From Bacillota bacterium (GTDB lineage Bacteria; Bacillota_E; Sulfobacillia; Sulfobacillales; Sulfobacillaceae), in contig JAKAAL010000309.1 in assembly GCA_021802375.1 (NCBI GenBank), positions 1 through 5,862 on the forward strand: a stretch of 5,862 nucleotides of DNA, in the 5' to 3' direction. Positions within the stretch are counted from its first letter, which is position 1. Each line of letters opens with the position of its first letter. Under the pieces are notes generated by a model that did not search any database, was not told where the DNA came from, and saw only the letters and a list, made by a program, of their open reading frames with translations. This document shows positions 1 through 5,862 of the stretch, one piece after another. The position numbers and the translations under genes were made by a program.

Positions 1-100
1 TTTGAACCGCTCCAGGTCGAAATGGCCCATGGATGACGGAAAGCCGGGACCATCGAGGTTCTGAGCCACCGTCTTCAACCACGCGCAGGGATGCGATGCG

Positions 101-1258
101 CTATCGACCATAGATCGACTTCATGCGTAAATAATCGGACTGAATGGCTCCGTGCAAGGGATGATCGGACGGAATACCAACCATGTCGCTCAACACCCGG
201 TCAATCCCCTGTTGTTGGATGGTCGCTTGCAGTCGAACCGCCTGGGCGTCGTCCCCATAGTCAAATAACAAAGCAGCCGCAATCAGTGACACTAAGTGGG
301 GCGTGTCAAGTCCAAGATCGTAGGCCAACAACAAGGGCCGAACTAAACGGTCGCTTGCCGAAACCTTGCGTATCGGAGAACGCCCCACTCGGACGACGGC
401 GTCCATTAAATTCGGATTCGAAAACCGTTGCAAGATTTTCTGCACGTACACTTGGTGCGACCTTTCGTCCAAATGGTGCTTTTGGATAAGCATTGCGCCG
501 GTCTCTTGCAATACGGCTTCGACTTTTTCTCGCATCTTGGAATTTTCCATGACTTGATGAATCGTGTCGTATCCCTCTAAATACCCGTAATAGGCGGCCG
601 CGCAATGGCCTGTGTTCAGCGTATACAGTTTGCGTTCAATATAAGGAGCCAGCGAATCGACAAAGATCGCGCCTTGAATTTGGGGCGCTCTCTCGATCAC
701 TTGAGAACGGTCAATCACCCATTCGGCAAATGGCTCCACCGTCACCGCCAAAATATCCGTATGTTGTTGCAAGGGCACTATCCGGTCCACCACGGCATTG
801 GGAAACGCGATATAGCGATCGGCCTCGCGGCGGGCTGCTTCCGTCAAGTGCGAATACACCCACTTTTTCAATTGGCTGCTGCCGCCCACCATGTTTTCGC
901 AGGCAATAATATTGAGCGACCGCGGTTCTCGCCTAAGCCTCTGCGCGATCCCCCTAGCAATCGACTTAGCAATATCTTTCAGCGCATAGACCCCAACCGC
1001 CGTGGTCACCAGATCCGCTTCGGTCACGGCGTCGGCGATATCACTGGAGTCGTCAATGCTGGCCGCAGTCACATTGTGCACGGTGATCGGCGATGCATTG
1101 GCCTCGGCCAAAGTGACCCGATAATGGCGGCGTTGCTGCAAGAGAGCAATCTTTTTCTTATTGCGCGTGACAAAAAATACCTCGTATCCAGATTGCGACA
1201 GCAGCAATCCAATAAAGCCTCGGCCAATGTTGCCCGCCCCAAAATGGACCGCCTTCAT
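101..1258 (-). CDS. mtlD: Mannitol-1-phosphate 5-dehydrogenase
   Basis: Cytoplasmic NAD-dependent enzyme interconverting D-mannitol 1-phosphate and D-fructose 6-phosphate; polyol-specific long-chain dehydrogenase family. The 385 residues match the usual size (E. coli MtlD is 382). Seen in the sequence: N-terminal Rossmann nucleotide-binding start MKAVHFGAGNIGRGF (residues 1-15, GxGxxGxG type), then ACENMVGG (about 119-126), FPNAVVDRIVP (152-162), and the family signature ERKLYTLNTGH (208-218), which holds the catalytic lysine K210 and the active-site N215 and H218. The frame stays open 21 codons further upstream, but the ATG at 1258 is preferred: family homology begins there, and AAGGGAG lies 6 nt upstream. 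The ATG overlaps the stop of the HAD phosphatase gene (ATGA), implying one transcript and coupled translation. No frame damage. The family assignment is secure; whether the cell uses it to make or to break down mannitol is inferred from context. Confidence 0.96.
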   Translation of the reverse strand: MKAVHFGAGNIGRGFIGLLLSQSGYEVFFVTRNKKKIALLQQRRHYRVTLAEANASPITVHNVTAASIDDSSDIADAVTEADLVTTAVGVYALKDIAKSIARGIAQRLRREPRSLNIIACENMVGGSSQLKKWVYSHLTEAARREADRYIAFPNAVVDRIVPLQQHTDILAVTVEPFAEWVIDRSQVIERAPQIQGAIFVDSLAPYIERKLYTLNTGHCAAAYYGYLEGYDTIHQVMENSKMREKVEAVLQETGAMLIQKHHLDERSHQVYVQKILQRFSNPNLMDAVVRVGRSPIRKVSASDRLVRPLLLAYDLGLDTPHLVSLIAAALLFDYGDDAQAVRLQATIQQQGIDRVLSDMVGIPSDHPLHGAIQSDYLRMKSIYGR

Positions 1259-1917
1259 GAGCGGCTCCCTTGCTGAACCAACAGGTCGAAGTCGAGGTCG
1301 GTTAAGGAATTCAACCGGCAATTGACCGGTTCAAAATCCAACCCTTTGGTTACCAGGCTAGGCACGGTCACGCAATAAATACCCGCTGTCATCGCTGCTT
1401 TGGATCCATTGGGTGAATCCTCGATGGCCACCGCTTCTTTGGCATCGACCTCTAAACATTGCAGGGTCTGAAGATACAGTTCTGGATGCGGTTTGACCCG
1501 AGCGACATCACTGCCGGTCCGAATGCAGTCAAAGTAGTGGGCAATGTTGAGCTTTTCAATGAAGTGTTCCACCCATTGCCGCGACGAACTCGAAGCCATG
1601 CCAATTTTTAAGCCTTGACTGCGCGCCTTGGCGAGATATTCGCGAACCCCGTCGCGCATTTTTTCAGCCGTCATCAACTCGGCATGGCGGGCTTCGACTG
1701 ATGATCGAAACGCTTTGAGATCAATGGGCAAGTGCAGGTCGGTCGCTAAATATTCAAAGGGATTAAATGCCTGATAGCCCGTGCCGATACAAGGGGCATA
1801 CATCTCAACCGTTAAATCCACTCCGTACGCTTCAAATGCTTCTCGAAAGGCCCTATACCAAACCGTTTCGGTATCAATCACTGTGCCGTCAAAATCAAAA
1901 ATTATCGCCTTAATCAA
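1255..1917 (-). CDS. HAD-superfamily sugar-phosphate phosphatase (beta-PGM/YhcW-like), possible mannitol-1-phosphatase
   Basis: A 220-residue haloacid-dehalogenase hydrolase with the size and motif order of the beta-phosphoglucomutase-like subfamily. Motif I is FDFDGTVIDTE, with nucleophile D8 and acid/base D10. A helical cap follows (about 17-85). Motif II is the serine stretch ASSSS (108-112), motif III the lysine in VKPHPELY (K142), and motif IV EDSPNG (E166, D167) for magnesium. These enzymes act on small phosphorylated sugars through a phospho-aspartate intermediate in the cytoplasm. The start is TTG at 1917: family homology begins at L/M-IKAIIFDFDG and AAGGGGG sits 8 nt upstream. An in-frame extension to 2166 adds 83 residues with no HAD character. 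The 3' end overlaps mtlD by ATGA, so mannitol 1-phosphate is a reasonable substrate guess. That is context only; phosphoglycolate, beta-glucose-phosphate or hexitol-phosphate specificity cannot be separated by eye. Confidence 0.88.
   Translation of the reverse strand: MIKAIIFDFDGTVIDTETVWYRAFREAFEAYGVDLTVEMYAPCIGTGYQAFNPFEYLATDLHLPIDLKAFRSSVEARHAELMTAEKMRDGVREYLAKARSQGLKIGMASSSSRQWVEHFIEKLNIAHYFDCIRTGSDVARVKPHPELYLQTLQCLEVDAKEAVAIEDSPNGSKAAMTAGIYCVTVPSLVTKGLDFEPVNCRLNSLTDLDFDLLVQQGSRS
1265..1271 (-). promoter_or_regulatory. Ribosome binding site of mtlD
   Basis: AAGGGAG on the minus strand, 6 nt before the ATG at 1258. It lies inside the last codons of the HAD phosphatase gene and supports the internal ATG over the in-frame extension that begins 21 codons earlier. 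Confidence 0.7.
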
Positions 1918-1925
1918 TACTTTGG

Positions 1926-1932
1926 CCCCCTT
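1926..1932 (-). promoter_or_regulatory. Ribosome binding site deciding a TTG start
   Basis: AAGGGGG on the minus strand, with 8 nt between it and the TTG at 1917. It is the only strong Shine-Dalgarno sequence near the point where HAD homology starts, and no ATG or GTG is suitably placed, so it favours the TTG. Confidence 0.6.
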
Positions 1933-1960
1933 CTTCCGTTCATCGATGGCTTCTTCTCTC

Positions 1961-1980
1961 CGGTGCTTTCGGTGGCACCG
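1961..1980. repeat. Inverted repeat in the leader of the HAD-mtlD pair
   Basis: CGGTGC at 1961-1966 and GCACCG at 1975-1980 form a 6-bp stem with an 8-nt loop, 43 nt upstream of the TTG start. In the minus-strand RNA the piece reads CGGUGCCACCGAAAGCACCG, so the first arm could also pair with the inner CACCG in principle. This could be an mRNA leader hairpin or an operator. I looked for a T-box-type motif here and the match is not good enough to call. Confidence 0.4.
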
Positions 1981-2078
1981 CAACTCGTTCGCGCGCATAA
2001 ACTGACGCGGATCACTCGAACCATCCCATACCACTCGACGGATTGCGATCCGACCAAAACACCCGGCCTTACGACCTT

Positions 2079-2093
2079 GCGCCCAAGGGGCGC
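2079..2093. repeat. GC-rich perfect hairpin
   Basis: GCGCCC-AAG-GGGCGC, a 6-bp perfect GC stem with a 3-nt loop. No T-run follows on either strand, so an intrinsic terminator is unlikely. Its function is unknown. Confidence 0.4.
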
Positions 2094-2179
2094 TAGCCAG
2101 CCATTTTTCTGAATTCCTGGCCTTGGACCGGTCGTATTTCCGTGCCTTGTGGCCTGACGGCAACACGCGTCTTGTTTCT

Positions 2180-2205
2180 TGGCACCCTAAAAAAACGTGG
2201 TGCCA
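2180..2205. repeat. Inverted repeat around an A7 tract
   Basis: TGGCACC at 2180-2186 and GGTGCCA at 2199-2205 are perfect 7-bp arms flanking CTAAAAAAACGT. The core GGCACC/GGTGCC is close to the GGTGC/GCACC arms of the repeat at 1961-1980. A dyad with an A-tract centre is compatible with a regulator site or with an RNA hairpin with a U-rich loop. No regulator gene is in the window. Confidence 0.45.
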
Positions 2206-2320
2206 TCGATTCCTACCACTTCCGGCCCACCCACCGGACCCGACCTACGACAAATCCTTAATGCACCAAAATCGAGGCTGACATCCCTAAAAAATCATCG
2301 ATCATCGATCCATTCGGTGG

Positions 2321-2366
2321 TGCTAATCCAACCATACCCATGTCTTAGCATAACATTTTTTAGCAT
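2321..2366. repeat. Inverted and direct TGCTAA/TTAGCA motifs
   Basis: TGCTAA at 2321-2326 is inverted relative to TTAGCAT at 2345-2351, which is repeated directly as TTAGCAT at 2360-2366. The two direct copies start 15 bp apart and the inverted arm is 18 bp from the first copy. The arrangement resembles a cluster of protein-binding half-sites in an AT-rich patch, but three 6-7-bp motifs could also occur by chance. Confidence 0.3.
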
Positions 2367-2533
2367 CTCTAAAGCTTGACAGACTGGTACAATCCAGCAT
2401 CCTTTCATGAAGAGATTATGCCAAGTTCGGCTAAATATTACGCGTCCTAGTCGCTCCAACCTGCCTACAGGGGGCCGGGCGAGTCCCGACCCATCGCCCG
2501 AAACTCGCTCGGACGAGGAAGACTCCTGGCTTT

Positions 2534-4087
2534 TTAATTCTCCTTCGACCATACGCTCCATAGGGAAGACCGCAGCATCTCGCCGTAATATCCCTGGCTT
2601 GAAGCGATAGGCCCCAATAACGCAATTGGCACCGTCCGCGGCCCGCGAAGAAACCACAGCCGATTATGCGCCAAATAAAACAACCCTTGCCCATCTGCGG
2701 CCCAGACCGGATCCGTCACCCCGGTACCCGCATTTTTCCAGACATGCCACGCGCCATCTTGCCAGACAGCCAAGCGACGGGTCGTCATCCATTGATGATA
2801 CGCCGTCGACAACCCCCAGGCAGCATTCGCGTTGTTTTCAGCCAGGACTCCGGTGCTGAGATTCAACGACGGTTCGATCGCTTCGGTGCCTCGAGGAGTA
2901 TAGAGCTTTTTACCTTTTCCCTGGGTCACGATAACGATCGATTTATCTCCGGAGATCACTCTCAAGCCGCCAGCCATATAGGCCCACCGGGCCGAGGAAT
3001 CGAAGCTCAGATAATCAGCGAACGGGAGTATCAAGGAAAATTTGGTCCGTTGCTTGGTTGCTTGAAGCCAAAGATATAGTGGGGCTCCACCGGCCATCAG
3101 GGAAGCGGAATACTGAGCGTCCGGCCAGTATATGATATTAGCCGAATCGGGAATAAATCCGGCCAGCAATATCCCTGTATTAGCCACTGAGGGAAAGAGC
3201 GTATAGGGGTTCGTCGCACCGTCTTTTCCGAATTGGATCTCTTTCACCACGTCATGGTGATTTTCCCCGACTTACCCTCAGGTGACGGCGTATGCCAAGC
3301 GAACGCCGTGAGTCGACCACATCCGGTGAGATTCATCGAAGGTGCCGCCTCCAAGGGTTTTGACGAGACGCGTATTCCGATCATGAATCGCAATGAGTTG
3401 GATGCCAGTGGCTCCGACGAGTGCGATGAGATCATGGCCCGGCCGCCAGGCAAAACTGTAGGCCGCTTGGGTCAAAATGACCTTCTTCGCAGAGCGATCA
3501 TAGAGATGGAGGAGAGGATTCGCCCCAAAGGTACCCGAGGTCGAATAGGCCAAATAGCGTCCATTAGCGGACCATTAGGGATCATCGGCGGACGGATTGG
3601 CAGTGACATGCACGAGCGTTCCGGTGGTCGTACTCACCCATAAGCCGCGAGCATTGGTGTCGGCAAACTCGCCAAAGTACGCTGCCATCGACAAGTCCAG
3701 GTCGTCTGCGGCCGCCTTCACATTAAGCCCGATCGCTGGCCTCGGCTCCAGTCTCAAGGCCGAAGTGCCATCTCCCATGACCATTGTCGTGAGCAAGAAA
3801 GACGTCATCACCGGGATCATTGCCCATCTCAGCCATCGCGGCCGACCATTCCCAGACTGGATCCACTTTTTCTGCGGTTTATTTGACGGAGCAAGATTAC
3901 TCTCTCCTCTTTCGATATTTTTCGCTTGGGCCTTGCGCATGGCCCGGCCCCGAGGCTTCAGTTCCCCTAACATCAACCCCGTCGCTGACCGCGAGGCTTC
4001 GGCAGCCTCGGTTTCCACTGCTCGCCCTAGCGTCTTACCCGCCGGATCCAGCTTCAACTCTATGGACTGCAACCCAAAATCTTTCAC
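2534..4087 (-). pseudogene. Broken membrane-anchored TolB/WD40-like beta-propeller protein
   Basis: One minus-strand frame is read as three blocks: 4087-3578, 3574-3281 and 3250-2537. Block 1 has a charged N-terminal stretch and a membrane segment (about residues 85-104, after a basic GRPRWLRW), suggesting a cytoplasmic N-terminus and an outside C-terminus. Blocks 2 and 3 carry propeller-blade motifs of the W-S-x-D/N-G-x-x-L-A-Y kind: WSANGRYLAY, WRPGHDLIALVG, WSTHGVRLAYAV, FDSSARWAYMAG and WAADGQGLFYLA. A TAA at 3577-3575 falls directly before WSANGRYLAY, with protein-like sequence on both sides. At 3280-3272 the frame meets TGA and TAA, while the neighbouring frame supplies PEGKSGKITM, so about 30 nt are shifted and then restored. 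The product is probably non-functional, and the gene may begin further upstream near 4389. The specific family is not recognised; sequence error is the alternative, but the flanking genes are clean. Confidence 0.72.
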
Positions 4088-4389
4088 CCCGGCGATCTTT
4101 CAGACGGATCGTAAAAGGGCACCATCCCGTGGGCCGCCGCCCAGCCACGTTCCAGCAACCCCCGGTCGCGCCTTTCCGAACCTCTTCCTTCGGAAGATCT
4201 GCCATCGGCGCCGACCTTCCGGTGACGCTGGACCCCTTCGCCACTTTGCCTTTCGTGTGCCTGGCTTTGGCGTTCCAGGGTCCGGACCTGACGGTCTTTA
4301 CCGCGAGTCCTGGGAGGAATCGTCCCGGAGTGGGTCTTGGCGCTCGGTTGCAGATAGAGGCGGGTTGGCGGCCGTTTTCCCTGGCCCAT
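4088..4389 (-). other. Possible frameshifted N-terminal part of the propeller gene
   Basis: No single frame here is convincing, but pieces of all three minus-strand frames can be chained into one protein by restoring one G at each of four short G-runs. The chain is: ATG at 4389 (MGQGK), then TAANPPLSATERQDPLRDD in a second frame, then VKTVRSGPWNAK through LPKEEVRKGATG in a third, then GLLERGWAAAHGMVPFYDPS in the first, which joins VKDFGLQSIELKLDP at the GTG of 4087. The third join is at the five-base G-run at 4159-4163 and the last at the four-base run at 4087-4090. Each step is a one-base loss in the same direction. This is an inference: the pieces look protein-like, but no family is recognised, and a GC-rich non-coding stretch could give similar open frames. 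Confidence 0.35.
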
Positions 4390-4706
4390 CCAGCCTCTGT
4401 TCTCTCCATCTCCGCCCTTGAGTGATCTTCAGGTTCTGATCCTTTGTCTACGATGTATATCATGAAGATCCCGTCTTCCCTTACAAATAAAAGTCTTTTC
4501 GACGAATTCGAGGACATTGCCTCTAACCCCGAGTTGCATACCCATATCCCTCCCTTTCAACGACCAAGACTCTATACGGCAGGACGCCGACGGAACTCAA
4601 CACAGTACCTGAATTCAAACGCCACATCCATACACTGAGAACCCTGAGATGCCTTCCGTGTCCTTCCTTATACAATGGCCGACTGCAGGGTTCACGCGCG
4701 CTGGCT
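4390..4706. other. 317-bp intergenic region
   Basis: This lies between the stop of the glycosidase-like gene (TAG at 4709-4707) and the first plausible start of the broken propeller gene. Open frames on both strands are short and show no protein character. I see no strong terminator hairpin after the TAG; GCGCGC at 4695-4700 is only a short palindrome. The one regulatory candidate is the weak promoter at 4667-4695. Confidence 0.5.
4667..4695 (-). promoter_or_regulatory. Weak sigma-70-type promoter candidate for the propeller gene
   Basis: On the minus strand GTGAAC (3 of 6 matches to TTGACA) is followed after 17 bp by TATAAG (5 of 6 matches to TATAAT). It sits just after the upstream gene's stop and points at the broken propeller gene, but leaves a leader of about 270 nt. 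Such matches are common by chance. Confidence 0.25.
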
Positions 4707-5862
4707 CTACGTTTCATGCACAAATAGGTGCGCTAACTCGATGTCCCGTTTGCAGTCCTCTAAGTAGTAGGGGTAACCAAACGTGCGTTTGACTCGAGCC
4801 ATCCAATACGGTCGATTGTGCAGAATCCATAACCTACCTAAATCGTCCCAATGCCCATACGCTTCTTCTAAATTCTTCACCGCCCGATCCACACAGATAG
4901 TTCCCCCACCGAACTGGTATCGGTTTAGCTCCAAGGCGGCGGAGAATTTGCAGGCATAATACCGTCCCAAGTGTACCCAGGCTTGAAGGTCGAGCAGTGT
5001 GCACGCAGCATGGCCGCCCGCCAGATCTTCGGTCTCTTGCTGTAGCTCGTGAACGACAGCCTCCGTTCGATCTGCCGCGTCTTCCAGGACGTGAATGATG
5101 TCCGGAGGCGATTCCTGACATTCGTCGTCCCCCACGCTCAAGGCATTGTGCTGTTCCCGGCGAGCAAACTCGCGGAGGGACAGGACTCCGACGCCCGGCA
5201 TGGGGGTGCCGTCAACAAAGTCCCGGATGGTTTTGAATCCAGACGTGTAGGACAAACAACTCTCAGGGTGCCACTGAAAGTCGTAGTCTTGCCAAAATAA
5301 TCGATTGACAGCCGGAATAATTCGGGATGCCGACCGAATGCCCTCCAAGAAACGCGCGGCGTTAATGGATCCGTATTGGGATTCGAGCAAATGCGCCCAG
5401 ACGACATCTTCGGTGTCCGCATTGTACGACAACCGCCCCCATAATTGGAATTCAAACGCGTGGCGCTCAAAATCATATCGCCAATTCTTGTGGCCGTAGT
5501 CAATGTGCTGAAAGTCGGTTCCCCACACGTAGCCATCCGAACCCCAATAAAACCCCTTAACATAGGGCTTTTGCATCCCTCGTACGTATCGTCGAACATA
5601 GTCAGGATCTCCCCATCGGTGGGTAAACACATCATCGTTGCGTACGGTAAAGAGTACTTGCGTTCGATCCAGATCGACACCATCCCAGGCACTCCACAAC
5701 TGTTCGAACTGTGGCAGTGGATGCGAATAGCAATGCGCATTCGAATACTTCCAGCTAAAGTAAAATCTTTCGGGATCCAGATGCGACTGCACTAGGTCCT
5801 TAATTTCCTTGCCAGCAGTCTGCATGTTCGTCCGATGGATAAATCGAACGTCGCGCCTCCCC
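4707..5862 (-). CDS. C-terminal part of a large glycoside-hydrolase-like protein (5' end outside the window)
   Basis: 384 codons, open to the window edge. The ATG at 5825 is probably internal, because the 12 codons before it (ending DVRFIHRTN) read as ordinary protein and no Shine-Dalgarno precedes it. The sequence is rich in W, Y and H, as expected for carbohydrate-handling enzymes. Notable blocks are RFIHRTN (6-12), FYFSWKYSNAHCYS (33-46), the WGDPDYVRRYV/GFYWGSDGYVWGTDF stretch (83-117) and FEFQLWGRLSYN (136-147), then ASRIIPAVNRLFW and a helical end (about 255-384). Several resemble the barrel end and helical C-terminal domain of uncharacterised bacterial proteins related to alpha-glucuronidases (GH67-like), where WGRLxYN and a helical tail recur. 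This is recognition from memory, without a search, so the family is tentative. No signal peptide can be judged without the N-terminus. The frame is intact, unlike the next gene. Confidence 0.75.
   Translation of the reverse strand, partial: GRRDVRFIHRTNMQTAGKEIKDLVQSHLDPERFYFSWKYSNAHCYSHPLPQFEQLWSAWDGVDLDRTQVLFTVRNDDVFTHRWGDPDYVRRYVRGMQKPYVKGFYWGSDGYVWGTDFQHIDYGHKNWRYDFERHAFEFQLWGRLSYNADTEDVVWAHLLESQYGSINAARFLEGIRSASRIIPAVNRLFWQDYDFQWHPESCLSYTSGFKTIRDFVDGTPMPGVGVLSLREFARREQHNALSVGDDECQESPPDIIHVLEDAADRTEAVVHELQQETEDLAGGHAACTLLDLQAWVHLGRYYACKFSAALELNRYQFGGGTICVDRAVKNLEEAYGHWDDLGRLWILHNRPYWMARVKRTFGYPYYLEDCKRDIELAHLFVHET

Larger units (their letters stand above)
1918..2533. other. 616-bp intergenic region upstream of the HAD-mtlD pair
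   Basis: No convincing gene on either strand. The HAD frame is open back to 2166, but the extra residues are Arg/Lys-rich and unlike the family. Short plus-strand frames show no protein character. The region must hold the end of the propeller-gene transcript and probably the promoter of the HAD-mtlD pair, yet I found no minus-strand -35/-10 pair I would defend. It does hold several inverted repeats (1961-1980, 2079-2093, 2180-2205, 2321-2350) and short direct repeats. CCCTAAAAAA occurs at 2185 and again at 2285, and a tandem ATCATCG occurs at 2294-2307 (with ATC following). No T-run follows any of the hairpins on the minus strand, so none is a clear intrinsic terminator. Confidence 0.6.

Noticed and set aside
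1..100. Possible start of a further minus-strand gene (frame containing MGHFDLERFK from 30)
   Set aside because: Two to three frames are open over so short a stretch, no ribosome binding site precedes the ATG, and ten codons are too few to support a gene.
605..1276. 223-codon plus-strand open frame
   Set aside because: It lies wholly opposite mtlD, whose conserved motifs are on the minus strand; it has no protein family character and is a shadow.
1955..2010. T-box-type leader upstream of the HAD gene
   Set aside because: GGTGCCACCG resembles the GGTGGNACCGCG core only partly, no terminator hairpin follows, and the downstream genes are not amino-acid related.
1918..2166. 83-residue N-terminal extension of the HAD phosphatase
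   Set aside because: The Arg/Lys-rich extension is unlike any HAD N-terminus, the family start falls at the TTG of 1917, and that TTG has a strong ribosome binding site.
2041..2280. Remnant of a transposase in the intergenic region
   Set aside because: Short translated pieces looked vaguely transposase-like, but there is no catalytic motif, no terminal inverted repeat pair and no target duplication.
2376..2404. Perfect TTGACA on the plus strand as a promoter
   Set aside because: No -10 element occurs at 16-18 bp (the TACAAT is only 6 bp away), and no plus-strand gene follows.
2512..2537. Plus-strand hairpin followed by TTTTT as a terminator
   Set aside because: The stem is only about 4 bp, and there is no plus-strand gene for it to end.
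3597..4425. Long plus-strand open frames of 274 and 201 codons
   Set aside because: They lie opposite the propeller gene's N-terminal part and membrane segment, are Pro/Ser/Arg-rich as antisense GC-rich frames usually are, and show no domain motifs.
4035..4517. 160-codon minus-strand frame as a separate gene
   Set aside because: Only its middle looks protein-like, and it overlaps the propeller gene's 5' part in another frame. It is better explained as one piece of a frameshifted N-terminus.

Overview
The window reads like a chromosomal piece of a free-living bacterium of moderate GC content. All supportable genes lie on the minus strand, so transcription runs from high to low coordinates. 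Purine-rich Shine-Dalgarno sequences, a TTG start and a stop-start overlap between the two sugar-phosphate genes would suit a Gram-positive (Firmicute-like) host, but the sequence alone does not settle the lineage. No tRNA, rRNA, CRISPR array or complete mobile element was seen.

Layout in transcription order. (1) 5862-4707: the 3' part, 384 codons, of a large protein whose start lies outside the window. Its aromatic-rich sequence resembles the C-terminal half of uncharacterised alpha-glucuronidase-like glycoside hydrolases. (2) 4706-4390: no convincing gene, one weak promoter candidate. (3) 4389-2534: a broken gene for a membrane-anchored protein. It has a basic cytoplasmic N-terminus, one transmembrane helix and a TolB/WD40-like beta-propeller ectodomain. 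The recognisable part is interrupted by an in-frame TAA and by a short double frameshift containing two stops. The preceding 300 bases can be read as the missing N-terminus only across several further one-base losses in G-runs. (4) 2533-1918: a 616-bp intergenic region with several inverted and direct repeats. (5) 1917-1255: a HAD-superfamily sugar-phosphate phosphatase of the beta-phosphoglucomutase/YhcW type, with a TTG start. (6) 1258-101: mannitol-1-phosphate 5-dehydrogenase (mtlD), overlapping the previous gene by 4 bp (ATGA). (7) 100-1: no supported gene.

How the genes may work together. The coupled HAD phosphatase and MtlD form a plausible two-step route fructose-6-phosphate -> mannitol-1-phosphate -> mannitol, that is, synthesis of a compatible solute. 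The same two activities are fused in one protein in Acinetobacter. No mannitol phosphotransferase gene is visible, which fits synthesis better than uptake but does not prove it, because the window is short. The glycosidase-like gene and the broken propeller gene have no demonstrable link to mannitol.

The three flanking reading frames run about 3 kb without interruption, while the propeller gene carries many lesions. This argues for real gene decay rather than uniformly poor sequence.
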